64,000 nt of DNA from Myxococcota bacterium (GTDB lineage Bacteria; Myxococcota_A; UBA796; CAJQPC01): the NCBI GenBank assembly GCA_023150845.1, contig JAKLKD010000011.1, positions 1-64,000 on the forward strand, written 5' to 3'. Under the pieces are notes generated by a model. The model saw only the letters and a list, made by a program, of their open reading frames with translations. It was not told the origin of the DNA and searched no databases. Position numbers and translations under genes: made by a program. Within the stretch, counting starts at the first letter, position 1, and each line of letters opens with the position of its first letter. This document shows positions 7,396 to 16,462 of this stretch, piece by piece.

Positions 7396-8166
7396 ATGAG
7401 CCGCCAGCGCAAGAAGGTGCAGATCACGTCGATGCTCTCGACCACGCTCAAGGGCGGCGTCGGCACCAACAAGCTCAAGTACCACCGCGTCAACGACAAG
7501 ACCTCGCGGCGCTTGCGGCGATCCATCAAGCGTTTCGGGAACCACGTCTCCCAAGGGCAGATCTTCCGCAGCGACGCCCGACGGGACTCGCTCCTCGCCT
7601 TCATCACCTCCCGCTTGGAGACGGTGAAGAAGGTGCAGATGAAGGAGCTGCACGCGGTCAACAACCGCGAGGAGTGGTTCCGCGGCGTCTACTTCCGGGG
7701 GAACTCCATCCCCGAGCCGAGCCGCTGGGCGAACGTCGGGCGGGCCTTTCGGCGCGCCGCCGAGGCGATCTGCCGCGGGGACATCGGGCGCGGCGCCCAG
7801 CTCATGGAGAAGGCCATCGAGCTCGAGAAGAACACCTTCGAGTCCATGCCCGACTACGTCAAGAACCGCCTGGACAGCCACGCCTCGGTGCCCGAGGCGC
7901 CCCCTTCGGGCCGCCCGCCGGAGATGGACGTCCTGCACGCCACGGACCGCTGCCGCTTCATGGTGGTGCCCATCGACATCCGCAAGATGTCTTGGGAGGT
8001 CGAGAAGCTCCAGACCGACGCGCCGCTCGTGGGCTGGCGCGGACGTCGCCTGCACAACTGGTGGGGCCCCGAGGAGGAAGAGGAGGAGGACGAGAACGCC
8101 GATCCCGACAAGCCGAAGAAGCGTAAGAAGCGGCGGCGGAAGCTGACCGCCCCCGAGGAGTCCTGA
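7396..8166 (+). CDS. Unknown charged protein divergent from eCIS operon
   Basis: A 256-residue protein. ATG 7396 (MSRQRKKVQITSMLSTTLKG) is preferred over a longer in-frame start at 7366. The N-terminal half is basic with a repeated RRLRRSIKRF type pattern. The middle has helices (RAFRRAAEAICRGDIGRGAQ) resembling a short TPR-like hairpin. The C-terminus is an acidic run (EEEEEEDEN) followed by a Lys/Arg tail. No family is recognised. It is divergent from the injection-system operon and overlaps nothing; its stop is separated from argE by one base, so the two are co-transcribed. A role with the eCIS is possible only by proximity. Confidence 0.75.
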   Translation: MSRQRKKVQITSMLSTTLKGGVGTNKLKYHRVNDKTSRRLRRSIKRFGNHVSQGQIFRSDARRDSLLAFITSRLETVKKVQMKELHAVNNREEWFRGVYFRGNSIPEPSRWANVGRAFRRAAEAICRGDIGRGAQLMEKAIELEKNTFESMPDYVKNRLDSHASVPEAPPSGRPPEMDVLHATDRCRFMVVPIDIRKMSWEVEKLQTDAPLVGWRGRRLHNWWGPEEEEEEDENADPDKPKKRKKRRRKLTAPEES

Positions 8167-8167
8167 G

Positions 8168-9325
8168 ATGGCGCGTGGAGAGCACCCCGAGATCCCCACC
8201 CTGGCGCGGATGATCGCCTACCCGACGGTCTCCGACCGCCCCATGGTGGAGCTGGCGGCGTATGTCGCCCAGCGCGCCGAGGATCAAGGCTTCCGCGTCA
8301 CCTTGTTCGAGGACGACGCCGACGCGGGCAAAGCCAACGTCGTGTGTGAGGCTGGGCCCGAGGGGGTTCCCGGCGGGGTGACCTTGAGCGGCCACCTCGA
8401 CGTGGTGCCCGTCGAGGGCCAGCGCTGGGCCTCGGACCCCTTCATCCTGACCGAGCGGGATGGCAAGCTCTTTGGCCGGGGCACCGCGGACATGAAGGGC
8501 TTCATCGCCGCGACGATTGAGGCCCTCGACCGGGTGGACGTCCGGGCGCTCACCCGGCCCCTGGCTCTCGTCTGGACCTACGACGAGGAGGTCGGCTGCC
8601 ACGGCTCGGCCAAGCTCACCCAGCGCCTCCGCGACGCCGGGCGGGCGCTCCCCGACGAGGCGCTCATCGGCGAGCCGACGGACTTCCAGGTGCTCCGGAT
8701 GCACCCCGGCCACGTCACGATCGTGATCCGCACGGCGGGGGCCTCGGCGCACTCCTCGAAGCCCGACCTCGGCGCGTCGGCGATCAAGGCCATGGGCCGG
8801 GTGCTCGTGATGCTGGAGGACCTGGAGCGTGAGCTCATCGGCGAGCGCCGCTTTGAGGGCGCCCTGGAGCGGCCCTGGGTGACGATGAACGCCGGGATGA
8901 TCAAGGGCGGCGCCGCGGTGAACATGGTCCCCGACCAATGTGAGCTGAAGATGGGCTATCGCCCCCTGCCCGGCGACGATCCCCTCGACGTGGCGCGGCG
9001 CGTTGAGCGGCGCCTCGCGGAGCTTGCCTTGCCCGAGGGCACCCGGGCGGAGGTGGAGGTCCTGCGGCGCACGCCGTCGCTGCTCACCCCGCTCGGCCTC
9101 CCCCTGGAGGGCCTGCTCTCCCAGCACGCCGACCACCACGAGGTCGGCGCCTGCCCCTTCGCCACCGACGGCGGGAACCTCGCGGCCTTGGGGGTGCGCT
9201 CGCTCATCTTCGGGCCAGGATCCATCGACGTGGCGCACAAGCCGGACGAGCACGTGGACCGCGGCGCGCTGGCCCGGGCGGTGAACATCGTCGAGGCGGT
9301 GGTTCGTGCGCGTTGCCTGAGCTAA
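8168..9325 (+). CDS. argE: Acetylornithine deacetylase-like M20 peptidase
   Basis: A 385-residue M20 metallopeptidase. GHLDVVPVEG, a GRGTADMKGF segment and DEEVGCHG carry the usual metal ligands and catalytic Asp/Glu residues, and IGEPTDFQV starts the dimerisation lid. The C-terminal ATDGGNLAALG and KPDEHV complete the second metal site. The pattern fits ArgE, which removes acetyl from N-acetyl-ornithine in arginine synthesis, better than DapE, and a separate dapE is present at 49193. Other acyl-amino-acid deacetylases are not excluded. It is one base downstream of the 7396 gene. Confidence 0.8.
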   Translation: MARGEHPEIPTLARMIAYPTVSDRPMVELAAYVAQRAEDQGFRVTLFEDDADAGKANVVCEAGPEGVPGGVTLSGHLDVVPVEGQRWASDPFILTERDGKLFGRGTADMKGFIAATIEALDRVDVRALTRPLALVWTYDEEVGCHGSAKLTQRLRDAGRALPDEALIGEPTDFQVLRMHPGHVTIVIRTAGASAHSSKPDLGASAIKAMGRVLVMLEDLERELIGERRFEGALERPWVTMNAGMIKGGAAVNMVPDQCELKMGYRPLPGDDPLDVARRVERRLAELALPEGTRAEVEVLRRTPSLLTPLGLPLEGLLSQHADHHEVGACPFATDGGNLAALGVRSLIFGPGSIDVAHKPDEHVDRGALARAVNIVEAVVRARCLS

Positions 9326-9348
9326 GGAGGACGGTCACGCACCTGGAG

Positions 9349-9690
9349 ATGCTTATGCTCCGCGCCTTCGCCCTGCTGCCCGCCCTCGCCGTCCTCGTCG
9401 CCTGCGTCCCCGCTGTCGAGGACGCCCCCACCGCCGCCGCCGAGTCCTACTGCGATCACTCCTTGGAGTGCGGCTGGATCGACGAGTCTGAGATCGAGGG
9501 CTGCATCGACACCTCTGAGGACGTCTTTGAGGCCTTCTGGAACCCTGAGGACTGCGAGCAGGGCTTCTCCCGCGAGGGCTGGGGCTCCTGCATGGACGCC
9601 ATCGAACTCATCGACTGCGATGACGCGCTGAGCGGCCTCATCGAGCTCACAGAGGACTGCGATCTCCTGACGGTCTGCCCGGCGACCTGA
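9349..9690 (+). CDS. Small Cys-rich lipoprotein
   Basis: A 113-residue protein with a signal peptide (LRAFALLPALAVLVAC) ending in the lipobox LVAC, followed by an acidic, Cys-rich domain containing at least six further Cys residues (YCDHSLECGW, GCIDTS, EDCEQG, CDLLTVC). The Cys count suggests a disulfide-stabilised surface lipoprotein of the kind common in Myxococcota. ATG 9349 or ATG 9355 may be used; a GGAG precedes the second by 6 bases. It lies 23 bases after argE. Specific function is unknown. Confidence 0.75.
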   Translation: MLMLRAFALLPALAVLVACVPAVEDAPTAAAESYCDHSLECGWIDESEIEGCIDTSEDVFEAFWNPEDCEQGFSREGWGSCMDAIELIDCDDALSGLIELTEDCDLLTVCPAT

Positions 9691-9702
9691 GCGGCGCGCG
9701 GC

Positions 9703-11055
9703 TCACCCGATCGTGCTGAGCGCGCGGCGAGCGTCCTCGACGATCCGCGCCCGCTCGGGGTGGTCTCCGCCCTCGATGACCGGCACGCCGCCGACCCAGA
9801 GCGCCTCGACGTCTCGGGGCTGCCCGGCGAAGACGATCGCCGGGAGCGGCCGCGCCCCGGCGTAGCTCACGCCGCGGAGGTCGATGAGCACGAGGTCCGC
9901 GGGGGCTCCGGGGGCAAGCTCTCCGCCGGGGAGGCCCAAGGCGCGGCTCCCCTCCCCTGCCCCGATGGACCAGAGGCGCGCCGCGAGGCCGTCCGGCGCG
10001 TCGGGCGGGCTCAGCACGTTCCGCCGCCCCAGCCGGGCGCGGCTGTGGTTCTCTAAGGCGCGCAGCTCGGCGAAGGGGTCGATGCGGGCGTGGGAGTCGG
10101 TGCCGACGCAGAGCGGCACGCCGGGCAGGCGCTCGACGGGGAAGAAGCCGTCGCCGAGGTCAAGCTCCGTGGTGGGGCAGACGCAGACCCGGCCCCCGCC
10201 GCGGACGAGCCGCGCGCCGTCTTCTTCGCCGGGGTGCGTGAGGTGGACCGCGGTGAAGTTCGGGGCGACGAGGCCCAGGCTGTCGAGCAAGGCCAGGGGC
10301 TCCAGGCCGTGCTCGGCGCGGCACTGGGCGAGCTCACCAGGCTGCTCGGCGACGTGCATGTGCAGAGGCCCGTCGAAGCCGACAAACGCCGAGAGCCAGT
10401 CCTTGGGGACCGCCCGGACAGAGTGTGGCGCAAGGCCGACGCTCACCCAAGGATCCTCACGGTGCGCGGCGCGCAGGCGCTCGACGGCGCGCAGCACCTT
10501 GTCGGGGCCCGTGTCGATGAAGCGGCGCTGCCGAGGCTCGGCGGGGCGGCCGGCCCCGGCCCGGGCGTAGGCGACGCGGAGCAGCACGATCCGCAGGCCG
10601 ACCCGGCGCGCGGCGCGGATCACCCGGTGGGCGAGCTCCTCGGGGTCGTCATATGGCGCGCCGCCCGGCTGGTGGTGAACGTAGTGGAACTCCCCCACCG
10701 TCGTGAAGCCGGAGAGCGCCATCTCCAAGAAGGCCAGGGCCGAGACGGCCTCGACCCCATCGGGGCTCAGGCCATCGGCGAGGGCGTACATGCGGTCTCG
10801 CCAGGACCAGAAGTCGTCCTGACCGCTCGCCCACTGCACATGACCGCGCAGCCCGCGCTGGAAGGCGTGGGAGTGGGCGTTCACGAGCCCCGGCAAGAGG
10901 GCGCGGTCGGGGTGGGTGAGCGGCCCCGTCGCCGGGCGGATCGCGGCGATCTGGCCGCCGTCTACGACGACCTCCAGGCCCTCCCGGAGCTCGCCCTCCA
11001 CAAAGACCCACTTTGGGCGCAGGATCAGCGGCAGGTTTGCGCTATGATGGTGCAT
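9703..11055 (-). CDS. hutF: Formimidoylglutamate deiminase (HutF-like)
   Basis: A 450-residue amidohydrolase of the TIM-barrel type. The metal-binding AHSHAFQRGLRGHVQ, DFWSWRDRMYALADGL, VGLAPHSVRAVP, LHMHVAEQ, HLTHP and GTDSHARIDPFAEL are the expected ligands and loops, and the HSHAFQRGLRG with DFWSWR pair is characteristic of HutF, which converts N-formimino-L-glutamate to N-formyl-glutamate in histidine breakdown. No other hut genes are nearby. The start ATG 11055 lies inside the probable promoter zone of the divergent eCIS gene at 11083. Other cyclic amidine or guanine-deaminase-like activities are less likely. Confidence 0.85.
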   Translation of the reverse strand: MHHHSANLPLILRPKWVFVEGELREGLEVVVDGGQIAAIRPATGPLTHPDRALLPGLVNAHSHAFQRGLRGHVQWASGQDDFWSWRDRMYALADGLSPDGVEAVSALAFLEMALSGFTTVGEFHYVHHQPGGAPYDDPEELAHRVIRAARRVGLRIVLLRVAYARAGAGRPAEPRQRRFIDTGPDKVLRAVERLRAAHREDPWVSVGLAPHSVRAVPKDWLSAFVGFDGPLHMHVAEQPGELAQCRAEHGLEPLALLDSLGLVAPNFTAVHLTHPGEEDGARLVRGGGRVCVCPTTELDLGDGFFPVERLPGVPLCVGTDSHARIDPFAELRALENHSRARLGRRNVLSPPDAPDGLAARLWSIGAGEGSRALGLPGGELAPGAPADLVLIDLRGVSYAGARPLPAIVFAGQPRDVEALWVGGVPVIEGGDHPERARIVEDARRALSTIG

Positions 11056-11082
11056 CTTCTCCTCGCCTCATCAGGAGCACCC

Positions 11083-11709
11083 ATGGGCTTCCACAACACG
11101 CCGGGTGAGCGCACGATCGATCGCCTCGCCGCGCGTAATGAGCTTTATCGCGTGAACGTCCCCGGCGGAGGGGAGGCCGTCTCCGGTCCCCTCGCCGGGC
11201 GCGCGCTGCAGGCCCTGGGCGGCGAGGCGATGACGGTCGACAAGACCATCATCGTGAACGAGGGCTTCGACGCCACGAACCCTGAAGACATGGCGTTGTA
11301 CGCCCACGAGCAGTACCACGTCGAGCAGGGCACGGGTGAGGGCGGCACGCACCACATCCACGACGCCGAGGAGGTCGCGGCCCGCGCGGTTCAGCGTATG
11401 GTGCTGCACCGTATGACCGGCGGCTACGAGGGCGGCTACCAGCCCGGCGGCGGCGGCGGCCCCGGCGGCAACGACGACGCCCCCGACCAGGGCGGCCGCG
11501 GTCGCTCCGACTACAACGAGAGCGCCGAGAACCGCCCCGACGCCACCGACGACCGACCGGACGCGGCCAAGGGGTACCTCGCGATGAAGGCCCAGGGCAT
11601 GACGCACCAGGACATCGTCGACAAGATCGCCCGTGACGTGATCGCCGTGCTCGACGCCAAGCGTGGCGCGGGCAGCGACCGCCACAGCGACAAGAAGGGC
11701 AGCTTCTGA
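11083..11709 (+). CDS. Short DUF4157-like (eCIS core domain) protein
   Basis: A 208-residue protein. Residues 75-79 read HEQYH, an HExxH zinc-protease-type motif preceded by MALYAHEQYHVEQ, and residues about 30-90 match the DUF4157 pattern (opening GGGEAVSGPLAGRALQALGG, then the zinc motif). A Gly/Asp-rich linker (residues about 125-165) leads to a C-terminal helix. DUF4157 proteins are the hallmark cargo or associated proteins of eCIS loci. Here the domain comes almost alone, with no large toxin attached, and sits 23 bases before the AAA+ ATPase. ATG 11083 is supported by CAGGAG 7 bases upstream. Confidence 0.8.
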   Translation: MGFHNTPGERTIDRLAARNELYRVNVPGGGEAVSGPLAGRALQALGGEAMTVDKTIIVNEGFDATNPEDMALYAHEQYHVEQGTGEGGTHHIHDAEEVAARAVQRMVLHRMTGGYEGGYQPGGGGGPGGNDDAPDQGGRGRSDYNESAENRPDATDDRPDAAKGYLAMKAQGMTHQDIVDKIARDVIAVLDAKRGAGSDRHSDKKGSF

Positions 11710-11732
11710 CCCTGCCCCGGAGCGGCTGAGCC

Positions 11733-13823
11733 TTGTCCACCGTCTACGAAGAGCTCGCGCGACGTCTCCGTCGCACAGACCTCCTGTTGCTCCGCGCCGT
11801 TCGCCGCCAGCGCTCCCGCCCCGCCATGCGGGCGAAGGGGCAGTTCTGGGGCTCGGTGATCACCGACGACGAGGTGGACGCGCTCTTACGCGCCCACGGC
11901 GAGATCGACTACCCGGCGACGAGCGACGGCCTCGACGGGGCGATCAAGTCCTCCGAGGCCCTACGTGACGGCCCCGGCGGGCGCTTCTCGTCCTTGCGGG
12001 AGGCGTTTAACCTCGGCGGCGACGACGCCGACCTCGTGCTCTTGGCCTTGGCGCCGGAGATCAGCGCCGGGTACGCCAAGATCTTCGCGTACCTCAACGA
12101 CAACCTGAACCAGGGCTTCTTGACCGTCGACCTGGCCACCCGCGTGCTGCGCACCGAGCGCCGGGCGCGCCTCGCGCTCCAGGCCCGGCTGATGAGCGGC
12201 TCGCCGCTGATCAAGAACCGCCTCCTGCTCTTGAACCCGCCCGACGGCGCCGAGACGCACACCGCCCGGCGTGTTCACCCCTCGGGCCGCCTCCTGCGCT
12301 GGCTCATGGAGGAGGAGGAGCTCCCGTCGTCGGTCGGCTTCCAGCCGATGGACACGAGCATCGAGCCCTTCATCCCCTCGACGGTCACCGAGCGCATCAA
12401 CAGCCTCGGCGAGGGCCTCGACCGGCCGAACACCTACGTCATCGTCGGCGCGTCCTCGGGCTCCCGCGAAGGCGTCGCCATGGCCATCGCCCGGCGCTGC
12501 AAGCGGCCCTTGGTCCGTGTCGATCTCGAGCGCTGCGCCGAGTACCTGGAGCAGCCCTGGGACCTCATCCGTGAGCTCAAGATGGCCCGGGCCATCCCGC
12601 TCCTCGTGAACATCGTCGAGGCCCAAGACGACCCCTCGATGCGCACGAAGCTCATCGCCTTGGGCTCCGCCGTGGCCACCATCGACGGCCCGGTGCTCGT
12701 CGGCGCCGCCGACCGCCGCTCCATGACGGTCTTGCTGGGCAACGAGCGCCCGTCGGTCACCATCCTCTGCGGCAAGTCGACGTTTGAGGAGCGCGTGAAC
12801 GCCTGGACGGCGGCCTTGGACAGCAAGAAGTGGCCGCTGGAGTGGGCGCCGGAGATCGCCGAGCGCTTCTACTCCGTCGGCGGCACGACCATCCCCCGGG
12901 TGCTGCAGCGCGCCGAGGCCGAGTCCGGCGGGCGTGTGCCCGAGATGGAGACGGTCTGGGCGGCGGCCCGAGAGGGCTCACGGCCTGAGTTCCGCGGCCT
13001 CGCCCAGCACGTCGTGCCCAAGTACGTCTGGAAGGATCTCATCCTCGCCGACAAGATCCAGAAGCAGCTCATGGGCCTGGTGCACTACCTGCAGCACCAA
13101 GAGACGGTCTTCCACCGCTGGGGCGCCCGCGACGTGCGCGCCCGAGGCTACGGCATCAAGGCCCTGTTCTCCGGCGGACCCGGCACCGGCAAGACGATGG
13201 CCGCCGAGGTCATCGCCGGGAGCCTCGGCCTCGACATGTTCCGCGTTGACCTCTCCCAGGTCATCTCCCGCTGGGTCGGCGAGACCGAAAAAAACCTCAA
13301 GGAGATCTTCGACGCCGCCGAGGGCGGCACCGCGGTCATCCTCTTCGACGAGGCCGACGCGCTCTTCGGCTCCCGCGGCGACGTGAAGCAGGCCCAGGAC
13401 CGCTTCGCGAACCAAGAGGTCTCGTTCTTGCTCCAGCGCCTTGAGGTGTTTGAGGGCTGCGCGATCCTCACGACCAACCTCCAAGAGAACATCGACGAGG
13501 CCTTCTTGCGGCGCTTCGGCGCGGTGATCGAGTTCCCGATGCCCAGCGCCGACCAGCGCCGCCAGCTCTGGGACCGGGCGATCCCCAGGAACGCCCCCCG
13601 CGGCCCCGACCTCGACGTGGGCTACATCTCCAACCAGTTCATCATCGCCGGTGGCAGCATCGTGAACGCCGCCATCAACGCCTGCATCCTCGCGGCGACG
13701 GACGGGACGGCGGTGCACATGCGCCACGCCATCCGCGCCATCGGCATGGAGCTGGTGAAGATGGGCAAGCAGGTGAACCGCGTTCACTTCGGCGAGTACT
13801 ACGACGTGGTCTCCGACCTCTGA
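11733..13823 (+). CDS. eCIS AAA+ ATPase (Pvc15/Afp15-like)
   Basis: A 696-residue ATPase. The C-terminal AAA+ module (from about residue 470) has Walker A GGPGTGKT near residues 480-487, sensor and Walker B in AVILFDEADALFG, and an arginine-finger region NIDEAFLRRF. The N-terminal half (residues about 240-440) reads like a degenerate AAA domain without a P-loop (IVGASSGSREGVAMAIARR, LLVNIVEAQDD). This arrangement matches the ATPases that accompany eCIS clusters and are thought to help assembly or effector loading. The start is TTG 11733 by frame extent; ATG 11826 is an alternative. It follows the DUF4157 gene by 23 bases on the same strand. Confidence 0.9.
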   Translation: MSTVYEELARRLRRTDLLLLRAVRRQRSRPAMRAKGQFWGSVITDDEVDALLRAHGEIDYPATSDGLDGAIKSSEALRDGPGGRFSSLREAFNLGGDDADLVLLALAPEISAGYAKIFAYLNDNLNQGFLTVDLATRVLRTERRARLALQARLMSGSPLIKNRLLLLNPPDGAETHTARRVHPSGRLLRWLMEEEELPSSVGFQPMDTSIEPFIPSTVTERINSLGEGLDRPNTYVIVGASSGSREGVAMAIARRCKRPLVRVDLERCAEYLEQPWDLIRELKMARAIPLLVNIVEAQDDPSMRTKLIALGSAVATIDGPVLVGAADRRSMTVLLGNERPSVTILCGKSTFEERVNAWTAALDSKKWPLEWAPEIAERFYSVGGTTIPRVLQRAEAESGGRVPEMETVWAAAREGSRPEFRGLAQHVVPKYVWKDLILADKIQKQLMGLVHYLQHQETVFHRWGARDVRARGYGIKALFSGGPGTGKTMAAEVIAGSLGLDMFRVDLSQVISRWVGETEKNLKEIFDAAEGGTAVILFDEADALFGSRGDVKQAQDRFANQEVSFLLQRLEVFEGCAILTTNLQENIDEAFLRRFGAVIEFPMPSADQRRQLWDRAIPRNAPRGPDLDVGYISNQFIIAGGSIVNAAINACILAATDGTAVHMRHAIRAIGMELVKMGKQVNRVHFGEYYDVVSDL

Positions 13824-13835
13824 GCCCCGGGCGGC

Positions 13836-14846
13836 TCAGGGGGCGGGCGGCGGCGTGACGGCGGGCGCGGGCTCGACGGCGGGCGCGGGCGCCGCCGCAG
13901 GCGCGGGCTCCACCGCGGGCTCCACCGTGGGCGCGGCGGCGAAGCCCTCGGCCACATACTCGATGAGGGTGATGCGGTTGACCCACTGGGGGTTCGCGAA
14001 CCCGGCGACGCTCTGGGCGCTGAGCACACCCTGGAAGGTCTGCTCGGCGGAGAGCAGCAGCTCCTGGCCGAGGTCGTAGCGGGTGTCGCTCAAGAGCGAG
14101 GACTGGGCGTAGATCGTGCGGTCGCCGAAGTCTTGGCCATACAGCATCGCCTGGAGCGTGCCGGAGCCCGCGGTGCGCACCGTGGCGATGTCGCCCTCGA
14201 CGGAGAGCACCTCATGGGCGACCTTGACGCCACCCGCCGTGCCGCCCGGCGCCGGGAGGCGCATCGCCACCGGGGAGCCCTTCGTCACCCAGCTCTGACC
14301 AGCGCTGAGCCGCCCGTCGGGCAGCGGCAGCTCCATCCCGCTGAGCGCCTGGGCGAGCAAGAGCCGCATCGACTCCTGCTTCTCGGCGGCGCGGCTGTTC
14401 GCCTTGGAGACGTCCTCCAGGTCGAAGGAGCGCACCCGGCGGTCCAGGGACCACTCGATCTGCAGCTCCGCCGTGGAGAGATCGACGCTGTACTCCTTAA
14501 AGATGTCGCGGAGCTTCTTGTCTTCGCCGAAGCCGCCCGTCGTCCCGGCCATCTCGACGGCCTTGATCTCGCAGAGCATCGCCTGGTAACGCTCCGTCGG
14601 CAGCTCGGCCTCGCAGACCATGTTCACCGCGAGGGTCATCTCGGTCATGCGCGCGTCGAGGTCGTTGAAGGCGTAGAGGCGCATGCCGTTGGGCGTCGCC
14701 AGCCACATCTGCGCGCGGTAGGGGATCTTCACCCCGGACGGCCAGGGGTGGCCCGAGGGCCCGGACGGCTTGCCACGGGCGGCGAACGCGGCGCTCGTGG
14801 TGCCCAACAGGGCGAGCGCGACGAGGGCGACAGACCGGACCTTCAT
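13836..14846 (-). CDS. Secreted protein with Pro/Ala-rich tail
   Basis: A 336-residue protein with a clear signal peptide (MKVRSVALVALALLGTTSAA, cleavage near FAARG). The body contains many hydrophobic strands and conserved-looking Trp residues (PYRAQMWLATPNGMRLYAF, QIEWSLDRRVRS). The last 45 residues are repeats of AAP/VEPAPA. It probably resides in the periplasm or on the outer membrane. ATG 14846 is preceded by GGAGG 6 bases away. It forms a run with the next two minus-strand secreted proteins. No family recognised. Confidence 0.8.
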   Translation of the reverse strand: MKVRSVALVALALLGTTSAAFAARGKPSGPSGHPWPSGVKIPYRAQMWLATPNGMRLYAFNDLDARMTEMTLAVNMVCEAELPTERYQAMLCEIKAVEMAGTTGGFGEDKKLRDIFKEYSVDLSTAELQIEWSLDRRVRSFDLEDVSKANSRAAEKQESMRLLLAQALSGMELPLPDGRLSAGQSWVTKGSPVAMRLPAPGGTAGGVKVAHEVLSVEGDIATVRTAGSGTLQAMLYGQDFGDRTIYAQSSLLSDTRYDLGQELLLSAEQTFQGVLSAQSVAGFANPQWVNRITLIEYVAEGFAAAPTVEPAVEPAPAAAPAPAVEPAPAVTPPPAP

Positions 14847-14911
14847 TCAGACCTCCAAGGGCAGAAACCCATGAGGCCCCATAACCCAGCCAATCGCTGG
14901 TCGCCTTTTGC

Positions 14912-16444
14912 TCAGAGCGCGGTCTGGAAGCCCAAGCGTAGTCCCCCAGCGATCAGCGCCTCCCCTTCGGGGTAACCCTCCATCGGCAGGCCGTAGAAGC
15001 CGTGCACGGTGAGCTTGAACCAGTTGCGCTTGTCGATGGGGATGCCGAAGGTCAGGCGACCGCCGCCGCCCATGTGCCCTGGCGAGAACCAGCCGTAGTT
15101 CGCCGCGAGGAGCAGCGTGGGCCGCTTCTCGTGGGTGGGGCGCAGGGCGTAGACGCCGAGGCCGCCGTAGACCTTGGCGTAGACCGAGGTGGAGAGGTTG
15201 TCCGCCGCCGTCGCGCCTTCAGCCCCGGTGCCGTAGAGCAAGGAGTGTGTCGGGGTGATGTTCACCTCGCTCCCGGCGACGATGGCGAGGTTGTAGATGC
15301 CGAGCTCCAGATCCACCGCGCCGGAGCCGCCGGGGGCGATGATGAGCTCGCCCTGCTGGCTGCCTTCAGTCGTGTAGTGGAAGGCCGGGGACGCGATGGC
15401 GCCGCCGCCCAGCTCGACGCCGAAGGCGAAGGTGACGGGCTTCCGCTTCTCGACCCGGGCGCCGCCGCTGTAGGGGACGACGATCACCCGGCCGTCGCCG
15501 GTGCGCGCGGCGAGGTAGACCGGCTGCATGGCGTGCTGGCTCACGACCAGGGCCACCGCGGTCTCGACGGCCTTGGGCAGGCCGAGGGTCTGGGAGTCCT
15601 CGACCTTGAGCTCGGCGTCGAGGCGCTCTTGCTCGCTGATCGCCCGAGGCAAGGAGACCTGCACCCCTGGGTTGAGGTCAAGCTCACCCCGGCCGCAGAT
15701 CACGCCGTCGATGAGCACATGGTAAAAGATGTGGCCCGGCGGCAGGCTCACGCGCTCCACACCTTGCTCTTGGGGCACACCGTTGACGACCAGGGTGGCC
15801 TGGGCGGGCAAGGCGCCGACCTCAAGGATCGCCGGGGGCACGGCCTCCAGGGCCTTGGTCTGGGCGGTGAGCGCGCGGTGGGTCGCCGCGTCGGGCACCT
15901 CGCCGCGGCTGTAGCGACGGGTGGTGTCCAAGGCGTAGAGGTCCACGAAGGCCTTGTTCACGATGAGCCCGGGGAGCTGGGCCCGAAAGGCCGCGGCCTC
16001 GGGGGACTCCTTGAGCTCCTTCTCCGAGAAGCCGAGCTGAATCGCCGAGGCCTCCCAGAGCAAGGCCAAGATCAAGGCGTCGCGGTCAGCGACGTCCCGG
16101 ACCACGGTGACGTCGTTGATCGCCGTCTGGAGCGCGAGGGCCATCCCGCGCTCGACCTCAAACTCCTCTTTCCGGGCGTCGGCGGCCTTCTGGGCCTTGC
16201 TGACGGCGAGGAGCCGATCAGCGTCCTTCTTGGACCAGGGCTCCGGGGGGAAGATGAGGTCGCTGGTGTCGTAGTGTTTGGCCACGCCGCCCGCGAGGCG
16301 CTCCGCCTTGGCGATGGAGGCCTCGTCCGGGGCCTCGCGGTCCATCCAGACGACCACCGGGGTCACGGCGGCCGCCTCTTGGGCCGAGGCGGGGCCCGCG
16401 GCGAGGAGCGCCGCGAGCGACAAGGAGAGGCGTGAGCAGATCAT
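14912..16444 (-). CDS. Secreted protein with PEGA-like segment and beta-rich tail
   Basis: A 510-residue protein. The signal peptide (MICSRLSLSLAALLAAGPAS) is followed by a helical domain, then a PEGA-like stretch (residues about 205-250: VVNGVPQEQGVERVSLPPGH, CGRGELDLNPG), and the last 160 residues have the alternating aromatic pattern of an outer-membrane beta barrel (FGVELGGGAIASPAF, LLLAANYGWFSPGHMGGGG), ending in LRLGFQTAL. The terminal pattern suggests an outer-membrane assembly signal. Function unknown. It is 18 bases after the 16463 gene and 65 bases before the 13836 gene, all three on the minus strand and possibly one operon. Confidence 0.75.
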   Translation of the reverse strand: MICSRLSLSLAALLAAGPASAQEAAAVTPVVVWMDREAPDEASIAKAERLAGGVAKHYDTSDLIFPPEPWSKKDADRLLAVSKAQKAADARKEEFEVERGMALALQTAINDVTVVRDVADRDALILALLWEASAIQLGFSEKELKESPEAAAFRAQLPGLIVNKAFVDLYALDTTRRYSRGEVPDAATHRALTAQTKALEAVPPAILEVGALPAQATLVVNGVPQEQGVERVSLPPGHIFYHVLIDGVICGRGELDLNPGVQVSLPRAISEQERLDAELKVEDSQTLGLPKAVETAVALVVSQHAMQPVYLAARTGDGRVIVVPYSGGARVEKRKPVTFAFGVELGGGAIASPAFHYTTEGSQQGELIIAPGGSGAVDLELGIYNLAIVAGSEVNITPTHSLLYGTGAEGATAADNLSTSVYAKVYGGLGVYALRPTHEKRPTLLLAANYGWFSPGHMGGGGRLTFGIPIDKRNWFKLTVHGFYGLPMEGYPEGEALIAGGLRLGFQTAL

Positions 16445-16462
16445 CGCGCGGGAGAGCCCTCG

